DNA of 64,000 nt from JAAYEA01 sp012689325 (lineage in GTDB: Bacteria > Chloroflexota > Anaerolineae > JAAYEA01): the NCBI GenBank assembly GCA_036841525.1, contig DAITVZ010000014.1:9923-73922 (forward strand). The letters run 5' to 3'. A program made the translations under genes and the position numbers. The notes below the pieces were generated by a model. It did no database searches, was not told the DNA's origin, and was given only the letters and a program-made list of their open reading frames with translations. Below, one piece after another: positions 25,610 through 32,934 of this stretch. Numbering within the stretch: the first letter of the stretch is position 1; the number at the start of each line of letters is the position of its first letter.

Positions 25610-26392
25610 ATGAAACTGGGTTTCATGAGCTCCGTCTGTCCCAAACAGAACTTGGCCGAGCTGATCGCCACGGCGCACCAGCACGGCTACCTGGGCATCG
25701 AGTTCCGCACCGAGTGGAACCACCTGCACGGCATCGAGCTGACCGCGGGCAAGGCAGATCTGAAGGCGGCGCGCAAGCTGCTGGCCGCGGAGGGGATCGC
25801 CGCCACCAGCCTGGCCACCGGCGTCAAGTTCAACTCGCCGGACCGGGCGGAGCACCTGCCGCAGCGCGAGGCGCTGCACAAGTACATCGCCCTGGCCGCC
25901 GAGGTGGGCGCGCCCTACATCCGCACCTTTAGCGATTCCGTCCCCGAGGACGACGTCCAGGCCCGCGAGGCGGTGCTGGCGCTGGCCGCCGAGAGCTATG
26001 CCTCGGTCTGCGAGTGGGCCAAGCAGCACGGCATCGAGGTGCTGGTGGAGACGCACACCAACATGCGCGCCCACTGGGCCAAGCACATCCTCGACCTGGC
26101 CCAGTGCCCCAATATCCAGGTCCTCTGGCACATCGGCCACCACCTGCGCCGCGGCCAGTCGGTGGACGAGGCCTATCCCTACATCCGCGCCAACGTGCGG
26201 CACCTGCACTTTCACGTCAAGGCGGACGATCCCTATACCACGGACGCCGACAACCTGCGCAGCTTTCAGTTGCTGGCGGCGGACGGCTACAAGGGCTACT
26301 TTTCGGTGGAGGACATCAACCCGCCGGACTCGGAGGCCACCCTGCGGCATCACAAGGCCAAGTTCGACGAGTTCATGCAAGCGCTTCGCTAG
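25610..26392 (+). CDS. Sugar phosphate isomerase/epimerase-like TIM-barrel protein
   Basis: 260 residues. Barrel motifs: YLGIEFRTEWNHLHGIEL, EVLVETHTNMRAHW, LWHIGHHLRRG, RHLHFHVKADD and YFSVEDINPPDSE, giving a plausible E/H/D/E metal site. Third gene of the LacI operon, between two Gfo/Idh/MocA genes. AACTGGAGGAAAC precedes the ATG. The reaction is unknown; close neighbours suggest work on an oxidised sugar. Confidence 0.86.
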   Translation: MKLGFMSSVCPKQNLAELIATAHQHGYLGIEFRTEWNHLHGIELTAGKADLKAARKLLAAEGIAATSLATGVKFNSPDRAEHLPQREALHKYIALAAEVGAPYIRTFSDSVPEDDVQAREAVLALAAESYASVCEWAKQHGIEVLVETHTNMRAHWAKHILDLAQCPNIQVLWHIGHHLRRGQSVDEAYPYIRANVRHLHFHVKADDPYTTDADNLRSFQLLAADGYKGYFSVEDINPPDSEATLRHHKAKFDEFMQALR

Positions 26393-26462
26393 ACTGGGCA
26401 GCGACCTCGGCGGCGTCCCGCCCCGAGGAAATCGGATAACACAGATTGTGGAGGATTGACAC

Positions 26463-27521
26463 GTGGCAAAGAAACTCGGAATCGGCATGATTGGGCTGGG
26501 CGAGATCGCCTGGAAGGCGACAGGCAAGGCGATCGAGGCGTGCACGGATGCCCAGATGATCTGCGGCGTGGACCCGGTGGCCCACGTGGCCAAGTCGTAT
26601 CAGGAGCGCTACGAGATCCCCTGCTCCACCAACCTGGATGACGTTTTAAAGAACCCCGACGTGGAAGCGGTGATCATCTCGACCCCGCACTATTTGCACG
26701 TGCCGCTGGGCATCCTGGCGGCCAAGGCGGGCAAGCACGTCATGGTGGAAAAGCCGCTGGCCACCTCGCTGGAGGACGCCGACGCGCTCATCGCGGCCTG
26801 CAAAGAGGCCGGGGTGCTCTGCTCCAACTGCCTGGTCTCCCGCTATAACCCGGACGCGATGAAGGCCAAAGAGCTGATCGAGAAGGGGGCCATCGGCGAG
26901 GTCATGGCGCTCAAGTTCTTTGGGCTTTCCAACAAGGCGCCGAGCTACTGGACTGGCGGCTATACCGAGCGCGTCTATACCACCTGGCGCAAGTCCAAGG
27001 TCGAGTCCGGCGGCGGCATCCTGATCATGAACTTTGTCCATGACGTGGACCGCATGCGCTACATCACCGGCCTGGAGGCGACCCGCGTTTATGCCGAGTA
27101 CGACACCTTCAACACCGATACCGAGGTGGAGGACTTCATCACGGTGACCATGCGCTATAACAATGGCGCGCTGGGCAACCTGCTGGCCGCTTCCTGCGTG
27201 CCGGGCGCCAACCGCATCGGCATCCGCGGCGAGTCGGTGGCGGGGAACGCCATCTATGGGACCAAGGGGCAGATCGTCTTTGACAAGAGCCTGCTGGTCT
27301 ATACGGAGAACGAGATCGAGGGGCTGAACAAGGGCGATTGGACCGAGTTCAAGATGGGCGGCGGCGAGCAGCGGACGCTCTACGTGGACCGCTTCGCCCA
27401 GGCCGTGCGCAACGGCGGCCGGCCCGACATCCCCGCCGAGGAAGGTCGCAAGACGCTGGAGGTCCTGCTGGCAGCCTACAAGTCCGGCGAGACCCACCAG
27501 GTGGTGAACCTGCCAATGTAG
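26463..27521 (+). CDS. Gfo/Idh/MocA-family oxidoreductase
   Basis: 352 residues from a GTG codon preceded by GTGGAGGATTG. Rossmann start GIGMIGLGEIAWKA, canonical MVEKPLATSL and the H/D pair in MNFVHDVDRM. Last gene of the LacI operon; a strong terminator follows 25 bp later. It is distinct from the first dehydrogenase of the operon, so two oxidation steps or two substrates are possible. Confidence 0.9.
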   Translation: MAKKLGIGMIGLGEIAWKATGKAIEACTDAQMICGVDPVAHVAKSYQERYEIPCSTNLDDVLKNPDVEAVIISTPHYLHVPLGILAAKAGKHVMVEKPLATSLEDADALIAACKEAGVLCSNCLVSRYNPDAMKAKELIEKGAIGEVMALKFFGLSNKAPSYWTGGYTERVYTTWRKSKVESGGGILIMNFVHDVDRMRYITGLEATRVYAEYDTFNTDTEVEDFITVTMRYNNGALGNLLAASCVPGANRIGIRGESVAGNAIYGTKGQIVFDKSLLVYTENEIEGLNKGDWTEFKMGGGEQRTLYVDRFAQAVRNGGRPDIPAEEGRKTLEVLLAAYKSGETHQVVNLPM

Positions 27522-27546
27522 TCGTGCCCGCTTTCCAGGGGGCCGC

Positions 27547-27588
27547 GGGGGGCATCCGAGCGCGAGGGTCTCGGATGCCCCCCTTTTT
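27547..27588 (+). terminator. Intrinsic terminator of the LacI operon
   Basis: Perfect 14-bp stem (GGGGGGCATCCGAG at 27547-27560 with its complement at 27570-27583), 9-nt loop and five T residues at 27584-27588. Confidence 0.93.
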
Positions 27589-27826
27589 GTTGCGGCCGCT
27601 CCGATGTAGTGGCGTCGGCATGGAGTGCCGCATTCAGTCGCTCCGACGGAGAGCGCACCACCCCGCACGGCGATGAACTCGCCGAGCGCGACTTGGCACA
27701 AGCCCTGGAGCGGCGGCGTCCTGTTCTTGACCTGGAGCGCGTTTTCGGGTATAAAGAGAGCGACCACCGCCGCGGCCCGGGGCGCGCCCCGCTGGCCCGG
27801 CGACCATCCTGGAGGAGGAAACCATC
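27589..27826. other. Intergenic region before the AOR gene
   Basis: The gap from 27522 to 27826 exceeds 300 bp. After the terminator it holds short hairpins (TCGGCATGGAGTGCCG; GGCGATGAACTCGCCGAG) of a type repeated near 44375, 47825 and 63950, then the AOR promoter. No gene seen. Confidence 0.6.
27727..27755 (+). promoter_or_regulatory. Promoter of the AOR gene
   Basis: TTGACC (27727-27732) and TATAAA (27750-27755) with 17-bp spacing, about 70 bp ahead of the ATG. Confidence 0.72.
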
Positions 27827-29692
27827 ATGGCAGTCCCCGGCTACAACGGCAAGGTCTTGCACGTGGACCTGACCACCGGCCAGACCCGCGTCGAGGAGCC
27901 GCCGGATAGCTTTTACCGGCGCTACCTGGGCGGCAGCGGCTTTATCGGCTACTATTTGCTCAAGGAGGTACCCCAGGGCGCGGACCCGCTGGGCCCGGAG
28001 AACGCGCTGATCTTTGCGGGCGGCACCCTCACCGGCATCCCCGTGGCGGGGGCGGGGCGCAGCTCCGTGGGGGCCAAGTCGCCGCTGAACAACGGCTATG
28101 GCGAGGCCGATGGGGGCGGCTTTTTTGGCGCCGAGCTCAAGCGCGCCGGCTATGACGCCCTGGTGATCAAGGGCAAGGCCCCCCGGCCCGTCTATCTCTG
28201 GATCCACGACGGCGAGGCCGAGCTGCGGCCGGCGGAGCACCTCTGGGGCAAGACCACCCTGGAGACCCAAAAGGCCGTCCGCGCCGAGCTGGGCGAGCGG
28301 CTGGCCCGCCTGGCCATGATCGGCCCTGGCGGCGAAAAGCTGGTCCGCTACGCCTGCGTCATCAACGACCTGAAGCACGCCGCCGGGCGCACCGGGTTGG
28401 GCGCGGTGATGGGCTCCAAGAACTTGAAGTGCGTGGCGGCGCGGGGCAAGGCCCAGCTCCCCCTGGCGGATGCCGACAAGGTCAAAGAGATGGCCCGCTG
28501 GTACGTGGAGCATTGGAAGGAAAAGCAGGAGCGGATGCACGACCTGGGCACCCCCGGCGGCATCATGGACCTGCAGCAGGCCGGGCAATTGCCCACCCGC
28601 AACTTTCAAGATGGGCAGTTCGCCGGCGCGGAAAAGATCTGCGGCGAGGCGCTGCGCGACACGCTGCTCGTCGACCGGGGCGGCTGCTTTGCCTGCCCGG
28701 TCAACTGCAAGCGGGTGGTCAAGGTGGATGACGCCGATTACCAGGTGGAGCCCGAATACGGCGGCCCCGAGTACGAGACCATCGGCGCCTTTGGCTCCAA
28801 CTGCGGCGTGGACGACCTGCGCGCCGTCTCCAAGGCCAACGAGCTGTGCAACGCCTACGGGCTGGATACCATCGGCTGCGGCATGTCGGTCTCGTTCGCC
28901 ATGGAATGCTACGAGAAGGGGATCCTGACCAAGGCCGACACCGGCGGGCTGGAGCTGAACTTTGGCAACGCCAAGGCCATGGTCGAGATGACCCGGCAGA
29001 TTTGCGAGCGCGAGGGGCTGGGCGACCTGCTGGCCGAGGGCCCGACCCGCGCCGCGCAAGAGATCGGCAAGGGGTCGGCGGCGTACGTGCTGGACGTCAA
29101 GATGCAGCCCTTCCCCATGCACGAGGCGCGCACCCGCCACGGCCAGGCGCTGGGGTACGCCGTCTCTCCCACCGGCGCGGACCACATGCACAACTTTTGG
29201 GACGCGGGGCAGGCGCGGGAGCCGGTCGGCGAGGACTTGCAGTCGCTGGGCGTCTATACCAGCGTGCCGCAGACCGTGCTGAACGCCGACAAGGTGCGGG
29301 CTTATACCAAGTCCACCAACTGGCGCTGGCTGGCCAACCACCTGGGGCAGTGCATGTTCATCAGTTGGTCGCGGGAGCAGCTCGTGGAGCTGATCGGCGC
29401 CATCACCGGCTGGAAGGTGAGCGCCTACGAGCTGATGAAGACCTGCGAGCGGGGCGTGACCCTGGCGCGGCTGTTCAACCTGCGGGAGGGGCTGACCCGC
29501 GCCGACGACGTGCTGCCGCCGCGGATGCAAGAGCCGCACGTCAGCGGGACGCTGAACGAGGTGCCGGTGACGCCGGAGGCGCTGGAGGAGGCCAAGAGCC
29601 TCTTTTACGGGATGATGAACTGGGACCCGCAGACCGGCGTGCCCACCGCCGCCTGCCTGGCGGACCTGGACATCGCCTGGGCGGGCGCATAG
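27827..29692 (+). CDS. Aldehyde:ferredoxin oxidoreductase-family protein
   Basis: 621 residues, the normal AOR length. Begins YNGKVLHVDLTTGQTRVEEP; SGFIGYYLL and the pterin-binding region follow. Four cysteines for the [4Fe-4S] cluster can be assigned: C-x2-C-x3-C in GGCFACPVNCKR and a fourth in HLGQCMFISW. AORs carry a tungsten or molybdenum bis-pterin cofactor and oxidise aldehydes to acids with ferredoxin, under anaerobic or microaerobic conditions. Substrate unknown. GGAGGAGGAAACC precedes the ATG; the next gene starts directly after the stop. Confidence 0.93.
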   Translation: MAVPGYNGKVLHVDLTTGQTRVEEPPDSFYRRYLGGSGFIGYYLLKEVPQGADPLGPENALIFAGGTLTGIPVAGAGRSSVGAKSPLNNGYGEADGGGFFGAELKRAGYDALVIKGKAPRPVYLWIHDGEAELRPAEHLWGKTTLETQKAVRAELGERLARLAMIGPGGEKLVRYACVINDLKHAAGRTGLGAVMGSKNLKCVAARGKAQLPLADADKVKEMARWYVEHWKEKQERMHDLGTPGGIMDLQQAGQLPTRNFQDGQFAGAEKICGEALRDTLLVDRGGCFACPVNCKRVVKVDDADYQVEPEYGGPEYETIGAFGSNCGVDDLRAVSKANELCNAYGLDTIGCGMSVSFAMECYEKGILTKADTGGLELNFGNAKAMVEMTRQICEREGLGDLLAEGPTRAAQEIGKGSAAYVLDVKMQPFPMHEARTRHGQALGYAVSPTGADHMHNFWDAGQAREPVGEDLQSLGVYTSVPQTVLNADKVRAYTKSTNWRWLANHLGQCMFISWSREQLVELIGAITGWKVSAYELMKTCERGVTLARLFNLREGLTRADDVLPPRMQEPHVSGTLNEVPVTPEALEEAKSLFYGMMNWDPQTGVPTAACLADLDIAWAGA

Positions 29693-30001
29693 ATGGCCGA
29701 GTGGAAGCGCGGCGAGCCGTGGTATCACGGCTCGCCGCTCGAATTGACGATCCTGCGCGCGGGCAGCACGATCACCCAGGACCGGGCGCTGGCGAGCGCC
29801 TTTTCCCACAAGCCGACCCTCCTGTGCATCGAGGACGACGGGACCATTCGACATAACGGAACGCAGCCCGGCATCCTCTACCGCATCGCGGAGGAGCTGG
29901 GGGAGGGGGATATGCATCCTCATCCCCGCACCACCATGGCGCCGGGGCTGGAGTGGCTGACCACGCGCGAGCTGAGGCTCGAGCCTATCGCAGATCGCTA
30001 A
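29693..30001 (+). CDS. Small ADP-ribosyltransferase-like hypothetical protein
   Basis: 102 residues, ATG immediately after the AOR stop, so translationally coupled. The start EPWYHGSPLELTILRAGSTI and ALASAFSHKP recall the H-G-T/S strand and following loop of small ADP-ribosyltransferase folds (Arr or KptA type), but only this first half is similar and the likeness was judged by eye. The C-terminus (PIADR, stop) is encoded by a GCGAT-type repeat. No partner antitoxin is recognised next to it. An AOR-associated accessory role is equally possible. Confidence 0.5.
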   Translation: MAEWKRGEPWYHGSPLELTILRAGSTITQDRALASAFSHKPTLLCIEDDGTIRHNGTQPGILYRIAEELGEGDMHPHPRTTMAPGLEWLTTRELRLEPIADR

Positions 30002-30080
30002 TCGCAGATCGCTGATCGCGTATCGTAGGAGAGTTGGTTGTGTCCCACGATAAGCGATCGGCGATACGCGATAGGCGATA
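29985..30080. repeat. GCGAT-type composite palindromic repeat
   Basis: Left arm TATCGCAGATCGCTAATCGC, spacer with GTAGGAGAGTTGGTTGTGTC, right arm GCGATCGGCGATACGCGATA. It supplies the last codons and stop of the upstream 102-residue protein and ends close to the ribosome binding site of the next gene. Confidence 0.8.
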
Positions 30081-30096
30081 TGCCCCTGGAGGACCG

Positions 30097-31080
30097 ATGA
30101 CCCCACGAGAGATCATCCTGGCGAACCTGAACCACGAGAACCCGCCGCGGCCGGGGCTGACCTTTGGCGGCGGGCGGATCAATGACATGATCGGCGGCTC
30201 GCCCGGCCTGCCCGACGGCTACACGCCCAAGCGCTGGATCGAGGGCGACCGCGAGTTCTATGACGACACCTGGGGCAACCTCTGGGTGCGCATGGTGGAC
30301 GGCAGCCTCAAGGGCGAGATCCTGAAGCCCGCGCTGCCGGATTGGGGCGCGCTGGACCGGCTGCAAGCGCCCCACTATGACGTTAACCGGGCTGCGGCCA
30401 GCATCCGCGAAGGCTTTGCGCGGGATGAGGGCGATCGCTTCAAGCTGGCCCACATCGGCGGCTGGATCTTTGACAACGCCCGCTACCTGCGCAAGATGGA
30501 GGTCTATTTCGCCGACCTGGCGCTCTATCCCGACGAGGTGCGGCGCATGCATAGCATCGTCGCCGGGCACTATGAGACGCTGATCCAGGCGGCGGGGCGG
30601 GCCGGCGCGGACGGGATCATGATCGGCGAGGACATGGGCACGCAAACGGGGCTGCTTTTTTCCCCGGCCATGTTCCGCTCCTATTTCAAGGCCGAATACA
30701 CCCGGCTGATGGGGCTGGCCCACGAGCTGGGGCTCAAGGTGCTGATGCACTCGTGCGGGCTGAACTGGGCCATCCTCGACGACCTGATGGATTGCGGCGT
30801 GGACTGCTTCCAGTTCGACCAGCCGGCGCTCTATGACATGCCCGCGCTGGCGGCCAAGCTCAAGGCGCGGCGGGCGGCGCTCTGGAGCCCGGTGGACATC
30901 CAGAAGGTGCTCCCCACCGGCAACCGCGCCTATATCGAGTCCGAGGCGCTGCGGATGTGCCAGCTCTTCCGGGGCGGGCTCATCGCCAAGAACTATGGCG
31001 ACCTGAAGGGCATCGGCGTGCAGCCCGAGTGGGACCAGTGGGCTTATGAGGCCATCTGCCGCTTCGCCGGCGTAAGCTGA
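30097..31080 (+). CDS. Uroporphyrinogen decarboxylase-family protein
   Basis: 327 residues of the URO-D superfamily, of the methyltransferase-like rather than the heme type: WIEGDREFYDDTWGNLWVRM, MIGEDMGTQTGLLFSPAMFR and MHSCGLNWAILDDLMDCGVD. In related MtaA/CmuA proteins this fold transfers methyl groups to coenzyme M or corrinoids; other members are uncharacterised and often adjoin sugar genes. TGGAGGACCG precedes the ATG; an upstream in-frame start lies inside the repeat. Confidence 0.82.
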   Translation: MTPREIILANLNHENPPRPGLTFGGGRINDMIGGSPGLPDGYTPKRWIEGDREFYDDTWGNLWVRMVDGSLKGEILKPALPDWGALDRLQAPHYDVNRAAASIREGFARDEGDRFKLAHIGGWIFDNARYLRKMEVYFADLALYPDEVRRMHSIVAGHYETLIQAAGRAGADGIMIGEDMGTQTGLLFSPAMFRSYFKAEYTRLMGLAHELGLKVLMHSCGLNWAILDDLMDCGVDCFQFDQPALYDMPALAAKLKARRAALWSPVDIQKVLPTGNRAYIESEALRMCQLFRGGLIAKNYGDLKGIGVQPEWDQWAYEAICRFAGVS

Positions 31081-31095
31081 CGCAGCTCGGTATCC

Positions 31096-31172
31096 ACCAC
31101 GAAACACACCAAATACACGAAAAGGAGGATGGGCTCTTGCCTGTTTCGTGTGGTTCGTGTATTTCGTGGTTT
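31096..31172. repeat. CCACGAAA/TTTCGTGG palindromic repeat, copy 2
   Basis: ACCACGAAACACACCAAATA on the left and GGTTCGTGTATTTCGTGGTT on the right, inverted arms separated by GGAGGATGGGCTCTTGCC. Homologous to the copy at 21457. Confidence 0.75.
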
Positions 31173-31201
31173 CGGTTCCTGCTCTCTGTGCGGGGAGGAC
31201 C

Positions 31202-31969
31202 ATGGAGACGACGACCAAGAAACGCATCCTGCTCACCGGCGCGGCGGGGCGGATCGCCTCGGCCTTTCGGCGCTATGCCGGCGACCGCTACGCGCTGCGG
31301 CTGGGCTATCACAACACGCCGGTGGACGACCCCGGCGGCCACGAGCTGTGGCGCCTGGACATCGCGGACCTGGAGTCGTGCCAGCGGGCCTGCGCGGGGA
31401 TAGAGATGGTGGTGCACATGGCGGGCGACCCCCGCTCCACCACCGGCTTTTACGAGTCGCTGCTGCCCAATAACGTGTTGGGGCCCTATAACATCTTGCG
31501 CGCGGCCAAGGACCAGGGCTGCCAGCGGGTGATCCTCGCCAGCAGCGTGCAGGCGGTGGACGGCTACCCGCTGGACGTGCAGGTGCACCCCGAGATGCCG
31601 GTGTGGCCCTCCAGCCTGTACGGCGCGTGCAAGGTTTTCGCCGAGGCGCTGGGCAAGCACTTTGCCTATAACGAGGGGCTCCCCTGCATCTGCATCCGTA
31701 TCGGCACCTTCCAGACGGAGCGGATGATCCAGTCGCTGAACGCGCACCGCCTGTCCAAGTTTGTGACGCAGCGGGATATGAACCACCTGCTGGAGCGGTG
31801 CATCGAGACGCCGCATATCCGCTTTGCGCTGTTGCATGGGGTTTCCAACAACCGCTTCAAGCGGCTGGATATCACCAGCACCCGCGAGCAGGTGGGGTAC
31901 GACCCGCAGGACGATTCCTTCCAGCTCTATGGCGAGGCGTGGAACGCCAGCGATCCGTGGCGGCGGTGA
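31202..31969 (+). CDS. NAD-dependent epimerase/dehydratase, uronate-dehydrogenase-like
   Basis: 255 residues of the extended SDR superfamily. RILLTGAAGRIASAF is the nucleotide loop (about 7-21); ASSVQAVDGYP and the catalytic Y-x3-K in SLYGACKVFAEALG follow. The overall pattern resembles uronate dehydrogenases, which oxidise galacturonate or glucuronate to the aldarolactone. GGGGAGGACC precedes the ATG. Plausible link to the GH4 and PL22-like genes further on. Confidence 0.82.
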   Translation: METTTKKRILLTGAAGRIASAFRRYAGDRYALRLGYHNTPVDDPGGHELWRLDIADLESCQRACAGIEMVVHMAGDPRSTTGFYESLLPNNVLGPYNILRAAKDQGCQRVILASSVQAVDGYPLDVQVHPEMPVWPSSLYGACKVFAEALGKHFAYNEGLPCICIRIGTFQTERMIQSLNAHRLSKFVTQRDMNHLLERCIETPHIRFALLHGVSNNRFKRLDITSTREQVGYDPQDDSFQLYGEAWNASDPWRR

Positions 31970-32113
31970 TCGCTAATCGCCTATCGCTCATCGCAGATCG
32001 TCGGACGCCACCTACTCGTCCGTGGTGCATAGGGAACCACAAGCCGGAGGCTTGTGCCACGCGCGCGGCCAATCAGGCGATTCGCGATTCGCATCAGCGA
32101 TAGGCGATACGCG
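31969..32113. repeat. Long composite GCGAT repeat, left flank of a toxin-antitoxin cassette
   Basis: ATCGC arm, then GTCGGACGCCACC, ACTCGTCCGTGGTGCATA and GGAGGCTTGTGCCACG blocks, then a GCGAT arm (GCATCAGCGATAGGCGATAC). A homologous element in the same orientation is at 32816-32933. Confidence 0.82.
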
Positions 32114-32115
32114 CC

Positions 32116-32144
32116 TTGCGTGGCGGCGGGGGCCGGGGTATAAT
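32116..32144 (+). promoter_or_regulatory. Promoter of the DUF433/DUF5615 module
   Basis: TTGCGT (32116-32121) and a consensus TATAAT (32139-32144) with 17-bp spacing, starting right after the left repeat. Confidence 0.7.
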
Positions 32145-32172
32145 GGGCCTCAGGACGTGAAGGAGCATGGCG

Positions 32173-32424
32173 ATGGATCGAGACGAACTGCTCAAGCGCA
32201 TTACGGTGAACCCGCGGGTGCTGGTGGGCAAGCCCACCATCCGGGGCATGCGGATCAGCGTGGAGCAAGTCCTGGATGCGCTGGCCGCTGGCGTGCCTGA
32301 GGCCGAGCTGTTGGAGGACTATCCGGCGCTGGAGGCGGACGATATCCGGGCGGCGCTGCTCTATGCGCGCGATCTGGTCGCCGCCGAGCGAGTCTATCCA
32401 GTGGATGCGTCGGTCTCGGCATGA
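32173..32424 (+). CDS. DUF433-family antitoxin
   Basis: 83 residues. ITVNPRVLVGKPTIRGMRIS and VLDALAAGVPEAELLEDYPALEADDIRAAL style segments identify DUF433, a small helical DNA-binding family that pairs with PIN-like toxins. AAGGAG lies 7 bp before the chosen ATG; an ATG two codons upstream is too close to it. The stop overlaps the start of the next gene by four bases, the normal architecture of these modules. Confidence 0.88.
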   Translation: MDRDELLKRITVNPRVLVGKPTIRGMRISVEQVLDALAAGVPEAELLEDYPALEADDIRAALLYARDLVAAERVYPVDASVSA

Positions 32425-32777
32425 GCTCGCTGCGCTTCCTGGTGGACGTGAATGTGGGCATGGCCGTGGCCGACGGATTGCGGAGCGATAGCCACGATGT
32501 GGTTTTCGTGGGCGATCTCGACTGGCGCATGGCTGACTTGGACATGGTCGCGCTGGCCTACCGTGAAGGGCGCATCATCGTGACCATGTACGCCGATTTT
32601 GGCGATCTGGTGTTTCGGGCGCGACGGCCCCATGCCGAAGTATTGCTGCTGCGGATGCCCGGCGCTGGGCGAGACGACAAGCTTGCGGTGGTGCGCGAGA
32701 TCATCAGCAGCCGTGGGGACCAGCTCGCGGGCCATGTCTGCGTGTATCGGCAGGGGAGGCTGCGCGTGCGCGGTTGA
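32421..32777 (+). CDS. DUF5615 PIN-like toxin
   Basis: 118 residues of the DUF5615 (Mut7-C/PIN-like) family, expected to be a nuclease toxin. The acidic first strand reads RFLVDVNVGMAVADGLRSD, and the second motif is IIVTMYADFGDLV, where the family commonly has T-x-D-x-D-F-G; the first aspartate of that motif is tyrosine here. Coupled to the DUF433 gene (ATGA overlap). Activity may be altered by the substitution. Confidence 0.85.
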   Translation: MSSLRFLVDVNVGMAVADGLRSDSHDVVFVGDLDWRMADLDMVALAYREGRIIVTMYADFGDLVFRARRPHAEVLLLRMPGAGRDDKLAVVREIISSRGDQLAGHVCVYRQGRLRVRG

Positions 32778-32815
32778 GAAGGGCGATCGACGCAGCCGCC
32801 CCTCGCGTGGGGGGT

Positions 32816-32933
32816 GTATCGCCTATCGCAATCGCAGATCGTCGGACGCCACCCACTCGTCCGTGGTGCATAAGGAATCACAGCCGGAGGCTTGTGCCAC
32901 GGGCCGCTCCAATCCCACGATAGGCGATACGCC
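32816..32933. repeat. Long composite GCGAT repeat, right flank of the toxin-antitoxin cassette
   Basis: Same block order as 31969-32113: ATCGC arm, GTCGGACGCCACC, ACTCGTCCGTGGTGCATA, GGAGGCTTGTGCCACG, then GATAGGCGATACGCC. Lies between the toxin gene and the end of the oppositely oriented FAD oxidoreductase. Confidence 0.82.
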
Positions 32934-32934
32934 C

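Noticed and set aside
27476..30106. Long minus-strand frame opposite the AOR gene
   Set aside because: Antisense artefact; AOR cysteine motifs and length are perfect on the plus strand.
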